NCBI GenBank assembly: GCA_023423995.1
Contig: JAFAEL010000059.1
Span: forward strand, 1-24,949
From: Pseudomonadota bacterium
Lineage (GTDB): Bacteria; Pseudomonadota; Alphaproteobacteria; Rhizobiales; Beijerinckiaceae
Length of the DNA stretch: 24,949 nucleotides
Reading direction: 5' to 3'
Each line of letters begins with the position of its first letter. Within the stretch, counting starts at the first letter, position 1. A model generated the notes under the pieces. The model searched no databases. It was not told where the DNA came from and saw nothing but the letters and a program-made list of their open reading frames with translations. The translations under genes and the position numbers were made by a program. Of this stretch, positions 7,700 through 15,035 are shown piece after piece.

Positions 7700-9922
7700 G
7701 TGGGACGCATCGAGGCGGGCGGGCTGAAGATCGACCGCCAATTGCACGACTTCATCGTCAACGAGGCCCTGCCGGGGACCGGGGTCGAGCCCGACGCGTT
7801 CTGGAACGGCTTCGGCGCCATCGTCCGGGACCTCGCCCCGCGTGCTCGCGAGCTTCTCGCGGTCCGTGACCGGCTCCAGGCTAGGATCGACGCCTGGCAC
7901 GCGGAACGGAAGGGTCGCCCGATCGACGAGGCCGAATACGAGCGCTTCCTGCGCGAGATCGGATACCTCCTGCCGGACCCGGCACCCACCACGGTGGAGA
8001 CCGACAACGTCGACGCGGAGATTGGCACCATCGCCGGTCCGCAGCTTGTCGTCCCCATATCGAATGCGCGCTATTCGCTGAATGCCGCCAACGCCCGCTG
8101 GGGGTCGCTCTACGACGCGCTCTACGGGACGGACGCCATTCCGGAAGACGGCGGCGCGACGCGCTCGGGCGGCTACAACAAGGTCCGGGGCGAACGCGTC
8201 ATCGCCAAGGCGCGCGAGGTTCTCGACCTCGCGGCCCCGCTGGCGCAGGGCAGCCACAGGGACGCGGCCGCCTACTCGGTCGAGGGCGGCAAGGTGTCCG
8301 TGCGGCTCGGGAACGGGGATACGACCGCGCTCGCCCGCCCCGAAGGCTTCGTGGGCTATCTCGGCGATGCCGCGAGCCCGTCCGCCATCGTGTTCAGGCA
8401 CAACAACCTTCATCTCGAGCTGAAGATCGACCGCTCGCACCCGATCGGGCGCGACGATCCGGCCGGGGTCGCCGACCTCGTGATCGAGTCCGCCGTGACG
8501 ACGATCATGGACCTGGAGGACTCGGTCGCGACCGTCGATGCCGAGGACAAGATCGAGGTCTACCGCAACTGGCTCGGCCTGATGCAGGGCACGCTGACGG
8601 CGAACCTCGAGAAGGGCGGCCGCACCATCGAGCGCCGCCTCCATCCCGACCGGACCTATACGGCTCCCGCGGGCGGCGAGGTCTCGCTTCCCGGCCGCAG
8701 CCTCATGCTCGTGCGCAATGTCGGGCAGCATATCGATACCGGGGCCGTCCTCGACGCCTCCGGCGCCGAGATCCCGGAGCATATGCTGGACGCGGCGGTG
8801 ACCTCGCTCATCGCCAAGCACGATCTCTCTGGCCGCTACCCGTTCCGCAACAGCCGGGCCGGCTCGGTCTACATCGTGAAGCCCAAGATGCACGGGCCGG
8901 ACGAGGTCGCCTTCGCGGAAGAGCTCTTCGGCCGTGTGGAGGACCTGCTCGGCCTCGAACGCAACACGCTCAAGATGGGCATCATGGACGAGGAGCGGCG
9001 CACGACCGTGAACCTCGCCTCCTGCATTGCGGCCGCACGCCGGCGCGTCGTCTTCATCAACACTTTTTTAATTGACAGCTCGTGCTACGAGATCAACACC
9101 TCGATGGAAGCCGGGCCGATGATCCGCAAGAACGAGATGCGGGCGACGCCCTGGATCAAGGCCTACGAGGACCGCAACGTCGATGTCGGTCTCGCCATGG
9201 GGCTTCCGGGCCGCGCGCAGATCGGCAAGGGCATGTGGGCGATGCCGGACCGGATGGCCGACATGCTCGTCCAGAAGGTCGCCCACCCGAAGGCCGGCGC
9301 CAACACCGCGTGGGTGCCTTCCCCGACCGCCGCGACGCTGCACGCGCTCCATTATCACGAGGTCGACGTCGCGGCCCGGCAGCAGGAGCTGCGCTCGCGC
9401 GGCATGGCGAAGCTCTCCGACATCCTGACGATCCCGCTGTCGCAGTCCAACTTCGCGCCGGAAGCCGTGCAGGAGGAGCTGGACAACAACGCCCAGGGCA
9501 TCCTCGGCTACGTGGTCCGCTGGATCGACCAGGGCGTCGGCTGTTCCAAGGTTCCGGACATCCACGATGTCGGCCTGATGGAAGACCGCGCGACGCTGCG
9601 CATCTCGAGCCAGCACATCGCGAACTGGCTGCGGCACGGCATCGTGAGCGAGGAGCAGGTGATGGCCACCATGCGCCGGATGGCCGAGGTGGTGGACCGG
9701 CAGAACGCGGGCGACGCGGCCTACAAGCCGATGGCACCCAAGTTCGAAGGCCCGGCCTTCGCGGCCGCCTGCGACCTCGTCTTCAAGGGCCGTGCACAGC
9801 CGAACGGCTACACGGAGTGGATCCTGCACGAGCGCAGGCGCGAGGCGAAGGCGCTCGGCCGGCCGGACCGGTCCGGCGATGCCGCCGCGCCGACCGATCG
9901 CAAGCCGACCAGCATCGCCTGA
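7700..9922 (+). CDS. glcB: Malate synthase G
   Basis: 740 residues, close to the usual length of this isoform (about 720-740). It condenses glyoxylate with acetyl-CoA to malate and CoA in the cytosol. Family blocks are clear: an N-terminal [20 protein letters not shown], the [16 protein letters not shown] block, [10 protein letters not shown] with Arg339 (E. coli Arg338 by family knowledge), MGIMDEERR with metal ligand Glu431, the second metal ligand Asp459, and MEDRATLR with catalytic Asp629. The segment around Asp459 is abnormal: the expected NTGFLDRTGDEIHT is here [14 protein letters not shown], in an unusually AT-rich tract (9062-9085), see findings. The start is GTG 7700 with GGAGA 5 nt upstream. 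It is convergent with the glcDEF cluster that makes its glyoxylate substrate. Confidence 0.95.
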   Translation: MGRIEAGGLKIDRQLHDFIVNEALPGTGVEPDAFWNGFGAIVRDLAPRARELLAVRDRLQARIDAWHAERKGRPIDEAEYERFLREIGYLLPDPAPTTVETDNVDAEIGTIAGPQLVVPISNARYSLNAANARWGSLYDALYGTDAIPEDGGATRSGGYNKVRGERVIAKAREVLDLAAPLAQGSHRDAAAYSVEGGKVSVRLGNGDTTALARPEGFVGYLGDAASPSAIVFRHNNLHLELKIDRSHPIGRDDPAGVADLVIESAVTTIMDLEDSVATVDAEDKIEVYRNWLGLMQGTLTANLEKGGRTIERRLHPDRTYTAPAGGEVSLPGRSLMLVRNVGQHIDTGAVLDASGAEIPEHMLDAAVTSLIAKHDLSGRYPFRNSRAGSVYIVKPKMHGPDEVAFAEELFGRVEDLLGLERNTLKMGIMDEERRTTVNLASCIAAARRRVVFINTFLIDSSCYEINTSMEAGPMIRKNEMRATPWIKAYEDRNVDVGLAMGLPGRAQIGKGMWAMPDRMADMLVQKVAHPKAGANTAWVPSPTAATLHALHYHEVDVAARQQELRSRGMAKLSDILTIPLSQSNFAPEAVQEELDNNAQGILGYVVRWIDQGVGCSKVPDIHDVGLMEDRATLRISSQHIANWLRHGIVSEEQVMATMRRMAEVVDRQNAGDAAYKPMAPKFEGPAFAAACDLVFKGRAQPNGYTEWILHERRREAKALGRPDRSGDAAAPTDRKPTSIA
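9064..9091 (+). other. Slippery heptamer plus hairpin inside glcB
   Basis: T TTT TTA (9064-9070) is in the phase required for tandem -1 slippage. After an 8-nt spacer comes a perfect 5-bp hairpin, CTCGT (9079-9083), GCT loop, ACGAG (9087-9091). A -1 shift would read AAT then TGA and stop at once, giving a protein of about 458 residues. The stem is short, so function is speculative. Confidence 0.2.
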
Positions 9923-9935
9923 CGAGCACAACCTT

Positions 9936-9972
9936 GGCCGGACCCGCAGCGGGAGCCGCGACGGGTCCGGCC
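9936..9972 (+). terminator. Strong hairpin after glcB
   Basis: A perfect 11-bp stem, GGCCGGACCCG (9936-9946) with CGGGTCCGGCC (9962-9972), encloses a 15-nt loop that is itself GC-rich. It starts 13 nt after the glcB stop. The downstream sequence cgatttcc has only three T residues, so it is a terminator candidate with a weak U-tract. Confidence 0.55.
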
Positions 9973-10097
9973 CGATTTCCGCCCCAGGAAAGTCACTTTT
10001 CCCTCAGGGACTTACGGTCAAGCTTCGCGACCTCGTTAACCGTCCAGTAACCATACCGCGCCAACGTCTTCACAACTTGAGAGAAGTTGGAGACGAC

Positions 10098-10298
10098 ATG
10101 TCGGTTGCGTCTGAGCACGATCGGGTCGCCCGCCCGGCAGCTGCGGGCCCCATCTACAAGATCATCGCCCGCCAGATCGGTCGGCGGCTGCGCGAGCACC
10201 TCGACCGGCCCGAGGCCGATCCCCTGCCGGTCGATCACGTCGATCTCCTGCTTCGGCTGCGGCACAAGGAGCGGGATCGTTCCCGCCAGAGCGCCTGA
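10098..10298 (+). CDS. NepR-like small protein, candidate anti-sigma factor
   Basis: 66 residues. The central part IARQIGRRLREHL, then RPEADPLPVDHVDLLLRLR, fits the NepR pattern known from alphaproteobacteria: a first helix I-G-x-x-L-R, a short linker ending in E/D-P-[IVL]-P, and a second helix with D/F-L-x-L-L. NepR proteins bind the general stress sigma factor EcfG and are released by phosphorylated PhyR. None of those partners is in this window, so this would be an orphan copy. GGAG at 10089-10092 lies 5 nt before ATG 10098 and supports the start. A 6-bp hairpin (10073-10078 with 10084-10089) abuts this Shine-Dalgarno. The stop is 3 nt from the end of the convergent aldo/keto reductase gene. 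The match is by eye and the protein is short. Confidence 0.55.
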   Translation: MSVASEHDRVARPAAAGPIYKIIARQIGRRLREHLDRPEADPLPVDHVDLLLRLRHKERDRSRQSA

Positions 10299-10301
10299 AC
10301 G

Positions 10302-11282
10302 TCACGCCGGCGTGGGCGCGTCGTCCGGGATCAGGCCGGCCTCGCGCAGGCCCTCCCAGAATGCGGCCGGGATGTGCTGGCTCATCAGCTCGGCATTGGT
10401 TCTGACCCGCTCGGCGTTCTTCGCGCCCGGGATTACGGCCGCGACGGCCGGGTGCGCGGCGCAGAACTGGAGCGCCGCCGCCCTGATGTCGACGCCATGC
10501 TCCTTCGCGATGGCGGCGATCCGGTCCCGGGCCGCGACCTTGTCCGCAGGCGCCTCCTGGTAGTCGTAGTTCTTTCCGCCGGCGAGGAGACCCGAATTGT
10601 AGGGGCCGCCGACCACCACGTGGACGCCACGCTCCACGCAGGCAGGGAACAGCTCCCGTAGGCCGGAGAAATCGAGCAGGCTGTACCGGCCGGCGAGCAG
10701 GAACACGTCCGGGTCGGATTGCTCCAGGGCGCGACGGCAGGGTTCGACCAGGTTGACCCCTAGGCCCCACCCCTTAATGACGCCCTCCTCCCGCAGGCGG
10801 ATGAGGGCCTTCGCAGCGCCGCCCATTGCCGTCTCGAACACCTCCTCCCAGGCCGCGCCGTGATGGTCCTCGGCGAGGTCATGGATGAAGGCGATGTCGA
10901 TCCGGGCGAGGCCCAGGCGGTTCAGGCTGTCCTCGATCGAGCGCCGGACGCCATCGGAGCTGTAATCGTACTCGACCCGGAAGGGCAGGCCTTCCTTGAA
11001 GGGCGGGTTCTCCGGCGCGCTCTCGTCCGCGACCAGCAGGCGTCCGACCTTCGAGGACAGCACGAAGCTGTCGCGCGGATAGCGCCGGAGGACGCGCCCG
11101 AAGCGGTGCTCCGACAGGCCCTGGCCGTAATGCGGCGCGGTGTCGAAGTAGCGGACACCGGTGTCCCAGGCCGCCACGAGGGCGCCCTCGGCGGTTTCCT
11201 CGTCGACCGTGTTGAACATGTTGCCGAGCGGCGCCCCGCCGAAGCCGAGCGGGCCCGGGGGCCGGAAATGCTTGTCAGACAT
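10302..11282 (-). CDS. Aldo/keto reductase
   Basis: 326 residues with a TIM-barrel aldo/keto reductase pattern and the catalytic tetrad: Asp47 and Tyr52 in YFDTAPHYG, Lys78 in SSKVGR and His in AFIHDL. It resembles the D-threo-aldose 1-dehydrogenase / L-fucose dehydrogenase and pyridoxal 4-dehydrogenase group, in which NAD(P) oxidises a sugar or aldehyde, but the substrate cannot be read from sequence. The start ATG 11282 has GAGGAG about 5 nt upstream. The frame is open further upstream only as a shadow over glcF. It lies 68 nt after glcF on the same strand and may be the last gene of the glycolate cluster. Confidence 0.9.
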   Translation of the reverse strand: MSDKHFRPPGPLGFGGAPLGNMFNTVDEETAEGALVAAWDTGVRYFDTAPHYGQGLSEHRFGRVLRRYPRDSFVLSSKVGRLLVADESAPENPPFKEGLPFRVEYDYSSDGVRRSIEDSLNRLGLARIDIAFIHDLAEDHHGAAWEEVFETAMGGAAKALIRLREEGVIKGWGLGVNLVEPCRRALEQSDPDVFLLAGRYSLLDFSGLRELFPACVERGVHVVVGGPYNSGLLAGGKNYDYQEAPADKVAARDRIAAIAKEHGVDIRAAALQFCAAHPAVAAVIPGAKNAERVRTNAELMSQHIPAAFWEGLREAGLIPDDAPTPA

Positions 11283-11350
11283 GCGAGCTCCTCTTCGCTC
11301 GCGGCCAACGCACCTGGTCCCGGAGGGTTGCCCTCGCAGGGACAGGTTGC

Positions 11351-12697
11351 CTATTCGGCCGCCGCGAGCGTCGGCCGACGATCCTGGTCGAGGCCACGCG
11401 CGGCCAGCACGGCAGGCGGCGGCCCGCCCGTCGCCCAGTCGAGCAGTTCGGCCGTGTGCACGATCGGGATGTCCGTGCCCTTCCCGATCTGAGTGATGCA
11501 GCCGATGTTGCCCGTGGCGATCACGTCGGGGCGGATGCGTTCGATGTTGGCGACCTTGCGGGCGCGGAGCCGCCCGGCGATCTCGGGCTGGAGCAGGTTG
11601 TAGGTGCCGGCCGAGCCGCAACAGATATGCCCTTCCGGCACGTCCTTCACGGTGAAGCCGGCCTGCTTCAGCAGCGTCTTCGGTTCCGTGCGGATCTGCT
11701 GGCCGTGCTGCATCGAGCAGGCGGAGTGGTATGCGACGACGAGGTCGCTGTCCCGCACGGGAGCCTTGAGGCCGAGCGACAGCGCGTATTCCACGATGTC
11801 CTTGGCGGCCGCGGAGACCCGTTTCGCCTTCTCGGCATAGGCCGGCTCGTCGCGGAACATGAAGCCGTAATCCTTGATCGTCGTGCCGCAGCCCGAGGCG
11901 GTGACGATGATGGCCTCCAGCCCGCGGTCCAACTCCGCCGACCATATGTCGATCGCCCTGCGGGCGAGCGCCTTAGCCTGGTCCTCGCGCCCCATGTGGT
12001 GGACCAGCGCGCCGCAGCATCCCTCGTCCGCCTGGACGACCTCGACGCCGTGCCGGTTCAGGAGGCGGATCGCGGCCTCGTTGTACTGCGGTGCCAGCAC
12101 CGATTGAGCACAGCCCTTGAGCATGGCCACGCGGGCGCGCGGGCTCCCCTCGGCCGGGAAGGTGCCGGCTCGGTCGCCCGCCGAGCGGTTCGGCACCTGG
12201 GCGGGGGCGAGTTCCAGCATCGCGGACAGCCGATTGCCGACCCGCGGCAGCCCCGCGAGCAGGGCCCGAAACGGCTTCCCGAAATGGGCGCCCAGCATCG
12301 CCAGCCTGAACCGGTTCCGGTAGGGCAGCACGCGGGCGAGAACCTCCCGCATCAGGCGGTCATGCAGCGGCCGCTTGTGCGTCTGTTCGATATGGGCGCG
12401 CGCATGGTCGACGAGGTGCATGTAGTGCACCCCCGACGGGCAGGTCGTCATGCAGGAGAGGCACGACAGACAGCGGTCGATATGCCGGACCACCTGCGCG
12501 GTCGCGGCCTTCCCGCCCTCGAACATGTCCTTGATGAGGTAGATGCGCCCGCGCGGCGAATCGAGCTCGTCCCCGAGCAGCAGGTAGGTCGGGCAGGTGG
12601 CCGTGCAGAAGCCGCAATGGACGCAGGTGCGGAGGATCTTCTCCGACGCTTCCATGTGCGGGTCGGCCAGTTGCGCCGGCGTGAAGTTGGTCTGCAT
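11351..12697 (-). CDS. glcF: Glycolate oxidase iron-sulfur subunit
   Basis: 448 residues. Two ferredoxin-type [4Fe-4S] motifs lie in the N-terminus: Cys25-28-31-35 (TCVHCGFCTATCP) and Cys76-79-82-86 (CLSCLSCMTTCP). The C-terminal part carries the two CCG domains of the HdrD/GlcF family (DEGCCGALVHHMG and HICCGSAGTYNL). GlcF passes electrons from the flavin subunits GlcD and GlcE to the membrane quinone pool during glycolate oxidation. The start ATG 12697 has AAGG about 6 nt upstream. It is separated from glcE by a UPF0314 gene that ends 6 nt before its start, so all lie on one transcript. Confidence 0.95.
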   Translation of the reverse strand: MQTNFTPAQLADPHMEASEKILRTCVHCGFCTATCPTYLLLGDELDSPRGRIYLIKDMFEGGKAATAQVVRHIDRCLSCLSCMTTCPSGVHYMHLVDHARAHIEQTHKRPLHDRLMREVLARVLPYRNRFRLAMLGAHFGKPFRALLAGLPRVGNRLSAMLELAPAQVPNRSAGDRAGTFPAEGSPRARVAMLKGCAQSVLAPQYNEAAIRLLNRHGVEVVQADEGCCGALVHHMGREDQAKALARRAIDIWSAELDRGLEAIIVTASGCGTTIKDYGFMFRDEPAYAEKAKRVSAAAKDIVEYALSLGLKAPVRDSDLVVAYHSACSMQHGQQIRTEPKTLLKQAGFTVKDVPEGHICCGSAGTYNLLQPEIAGRLRARKVANIERIRPDVIATGNIGCITQIGKGTDIPIVHTAELLDWATGGPPPAVLAARGLDQDRRPTLAAAE

Positions 12698-12703
12698 CGG
12701 GCC

Positions 12704-13336
12704 TTACGCTCCCGCCTGCCACTGACGAATAGCATCCAGCGGATAGAGAAGCATGATGACGTTCAGGACGAGATTGTCACGAACCACGTAGCCGACACCG
12801 ATCTCCATCGCGAGCGCCGCCACAACGGTGAGCACAACCGGAAGGCGCGACGCCAGGACGAACCCCACGATCATGGCCAGGATGTCGGCGACAGAGTTCA
12901 CGATGCTGTCGCCGAAATAATGCTGCGCGATCGCCTCCGCCCGGTACCGCTCGATGATCATGGGGGTATTCTCGATGATCTCCCAGGCGCATTCCAGCAC
13001 CGTCGCGGCAAGGAGGCCGGCCCAGAGCGGCATCTCGCGGCCCGCCAGCCTGCAGGCCGCCCACGCGCCGAAGTAGAAGAGGAAGCCGTGGATGACGTGG
13101 GAGAACGTGTACCAGTCCGTCAGGTGCTGCGAATTTTCGGCGCTCTGGACGACGCCATGCCAGAGCTTGACGGTGCCGCATGTGCAGATCGGTGTCCTGC
13201 CCAGCCAGAACAGGATGACGGCCGTGAGGAGGATGAGGATGGCGGGTAGCGCGAAGGCGCGGGGCGTCCAGCGCTGACCTTCCCCTGACCCCGACATCAC
13301 GGCCGGCAGCGGCGCCGCCTGCTCAGATGCCGGCAT
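12704..13336 (-). CDS. UPF0314 (DUF2585) membrane protein
   Basis: 210 residues with about five membrane helices ([86 protein letters not shown]). The block [22 protein letters not shown] with the following HVIHGFLFY and [13 protein letters not shown] is typical of UPF0314/DUF2585, an alphaproteobacterial family without a known function. Conserved His, Glu and Asp residues lie at the membrane interface. The start at ATG 13336 overlaps the glcE end by 14 nt; ATG 13297 is an alternative and neither has a strong Shine-Dalgarno. It sits between glcE and glcF, so its expression is tied to glycolate oxidase. Confidence 0.88.
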   Translation of the reverse strand: MPASEQAAPLPAVMSGSGEGQRWTPRAFALPAILILLTAVILFWLGRTPICTCGTVKLWHGVVQSAENSQHLTDWYTFSHVIHGFLFYFGAWAACRLAGREMPLWAGLLAATVLECAWEIIENTPMIIERYRAEAIAQHYFGDSIVNSVADILAMIVGFVLASRLPVVLTVVAALAMEIGVGYVVRDNLVLNVIMLLYPLDAIRQWQAGA

Positions 13337-14507
13337 ACATGCGGCCCGGGTTGAAGATCCCGACCGGATCCAGGGATCCTTTGATCCCGGCGGTCAGCTT
13401 TCGCAACGGGTCGGCGAGCGGCTGGAAGACGTCGACCGAGGCACGGATCTCCGCCGGGGCGCGCACGAGGGTCGCATGTCCGCCCGTCTGCGCGAGGGCG
13501 CCCCGGATGACGGCCGCGCCCGCGTCATCTCCCGGCGAACAGGCGAGCCACACCAGCCCGCCGCCCCAATCGTAGAACCAGCGGCACCGGAGATCGCGCG
13601 CGACGAGGGCGGTCAGGAGGTGGCCCTTGGTCGGCGCGACGGAGATCCGCCAGACCGCCTCGCTCGAGACGTTCGCCGCGAAGGGGGCGACATCGCGCAC
13701 GCCGCGCCAGAGCGCGCTGTTGGCTTCCCCGTCCACGATGTCGGTATCGTGGCGCCGGAACAGCCGCCGAAGCTCTCCGCCGCGGTGATCGACCGAATAG
13801 GCGAAGCCTTCCAGCCGGAGAAGCGTCTGGGCGCCGCCACGCAGCCCGGCGGGCAGATGCGCCGCGGCCGTGACCTCGTAGGGGGAGCCGAGCGCAGCCG
13901 CCATCGCGGCGGCAGCCTGCGCCTCGTCGAGTCCGCGCAACACCAGCGTCCGCGTGCGCTCGGGTTTGGGCAGGACCTTGAACGTGACCTCCGTCAGGAA
14001 GCCGAGCGTGCCCCAGGAGCCGCCGAGCAGCTTGACGAGGTCGAGCCCGGTCACGTTCTTCATGACCCGGCCGCCGTTCTTGATCACCTCGCCCCGCCCG
14101 TTCACGAACCGCACGCCGATGAGGCTGTCGCGGGCCGCGCCGGCCTGGATGCGGCGCGGTCCGGAGAGATTCGCGGCCGCGACCCCGCCGATGGTCGGCT
14201 CCCCGCTCGAGCCGAGGAGCGGGCGGTAGTCGATCGGCTCGAAGGTGAGCTGCTGGCCCTTCTCGGCGAGCGTTCGCTCGACCTCGGCCAGCGGCGTGCC
14301 GGCGCGGGCGCCGATAACGAGCTCTGCCGGCTCGTGAAGGGTGATGCCGGTGAGGCCGGAGGCGGAGAGCGTGCGCTCCGTCTGGGCCGGCCGGCCGATG
14401 GCCGACTTCGTGCCGCCTCCCGCTATCGCCAGGAGAATCCGCCCGGCCGCCGCCTCCGCGACGGCTGCGCAGGCTTCCTGTTCGTCACGAGGTGCGATGG
14501 TCGTCAT
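13323..14507 (-). CDS. glcE: Glycolate oxidase FAD-binding subunit
   Basis: 394 residues. The N-terminal half is a PCMH/FAD_binding_4 domain: [51 protein letters not shown], and [25 protein letters not shown]. The C-terminus ends [15 protein letters not shown], the normal end of this family. GlcE works with GlcD and GlcF in the membrane-associated glycolate oxidase. The start ATG 14507 overlaps the stop of the toxin gene by 4 nt (ATGA), so its translation is probably coupled to the toxin. The expected immediate neighbour, glcD, is displaced upstream by the toxin-antitoxin pair. Confidence 0.95.
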   Translation of the reverse strand: MTTIAPRDEQEACAAVAEAAAGRILLAIAGGGTKSAIGRPAQTERTLSASGLTGITLHEPAELVIGARAGTPLAEVERTLAEKGQQLTFEPIDYRPLLGSSGEPTIGGVAAANLSGPRRIQAGAARDSLIGVRFVNGRGEVIKNGGRVMKNVTGLDLVKLLGGSWGTLGFLTEVTFKVLPKPERTRTLVLRGLDEAQAAAAMAAALGSPYEVTAAAHLPAGLRGGAQTLLRLEGFAYSVDHRGGELRRLFRRHDTDIVDGEANSALWRGVRDVAPFAANVSSEAVWRISVAPTKGHLLTALVARDLRCRWFYDWGGGLVWLACSPGDDAGAAVIRGALAQTGGHATLVRAPAEIRASVDVFQPLADPLRKLTAGIKGSLDPVGIFNPGRMYAGI

Positions 14508-14791
14508 GAGAGTTTCAGCGGACGTCGGCGGGCGTGTCGGATACGAACGATGCGAAGCTCGTCGTGGCTGATGGGTCGATAATAGACCTTGTAGGGGAAA
14601 CCTGAGACCATCACGAACCGGTGCGTCCCCGTTCTCGTGAGCGTTCCTGAATCCGGAAACTCCGAAAGGCGGCTCCAGAGCGACGAGATGCCGGCGGCGA
14701 AATCACTCCCGGCGCGCGGGCTCTCCCGTGCCAGGTGGGCAAGAATGCTCCGGAGGTCTCGCAGTGCCGCTGGACCGAAGCTGACGCGCAT
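14504..14791 (-). CDS. RelE/ParE-family toxin of a type II toxin-antitoxin system
   Basis: 95 residues. The fold signature of the ParE/RelE superfamily is visible: an N-terminal strand MRVSFGPAALRDLRSILAHLA, a helix with SDFAAGISSLWSRLSEFPDSG, then strands HRFVMVSGFPYKVYYRPI and a C-terminal ELRIVRIRHARRRP. ParE members poison DNA gyrase and RelE members cut mRNA at the ribosome; which applies here cannot be told. ATG 14791 shares one base with the antitoxin stop (TGATG). A GTG at 14794 would overlap by 4 nt. It also overlaps glcE by 4 nt at its own stop. It lies inside the glycolate oxidase operon. Confidence 0.88.
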   Translation of the reverse strand: MRVSFGPAALRDLRSILAHLARESPRAGSDFAAGISSLWSRLSEFPDSGTLTRTGTHRFVMVSGFPYKVYYRPISHDELRIVRIRHARRRPLKLS

Positions 14792-15021
14792 CACAGACGA
14801 TAGCGGTCGAGAACGGCTCTGACCTCCTCGTCCGACGCTACTTCGCCGCGCTCGATCTCTCGCTCCGCCTCATCCAGCGCCGCCTGATCCTCGTCGGACA
14901 GCTCGAGCTCCTCCGCATCCGTTTCCTCCATGCGTAGCAGGATCCGGGCGGCATCCTCCTGCCGATCCAGCGGCCAGGTGCGAACCCTCTCGAGGACGGC
15001 CTCGATGTCGTCCTTCGTCAT
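14791..15021 (-). CDS. Cognate antitoxin (small acidic, addiction-module type)
   Basis: 76 residues, strongly acidic, starting MTKDDIEAVLERVRTWPLDRQ and containing LSDEDQAALDEAEREIERG, then SDEEVRAVLDRYRL. This layout, a helical N-terminus and a C-terminal arm that wraps the toxin, is typical of antitoxins paired with ParE/RelE toxins. I chose ATG 15021 because GAGGGA (15028-15033) lies 6 nt upstream on the coding strand and the family commonly begins with MTK. ATG 15039 would instead give a 4-nt overlap with glcD and six more residues. No DNA-binding domain is obvious, so autoregulation of an own promoter is uncertain. Transcription may come from the glc promoter. Confidence 0.8.
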   Translation of the reverse strand: MTKDDIEAVLERVRTWPLDRQEDAARILLRMEETDAEELELSDEDQAALDEAEREIERGEVASDEEVRAVLDRYRL

Positions 15022-15035
15022 GGCGGATCCCTCGC

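Noticed and set aside
7661..8893. 410-codon minus-strand frame over glcB
   Set aside because: Antisense shadow of a fully recognisable malate synthase G.
9993..10265. 90-codon minus-strand frame opposite the NepR-like gene
   Set aside because: No clear ribosome binding site or motif. The plus-strand frame has a good Shine-Dalgarno and a NepR-like pattern.
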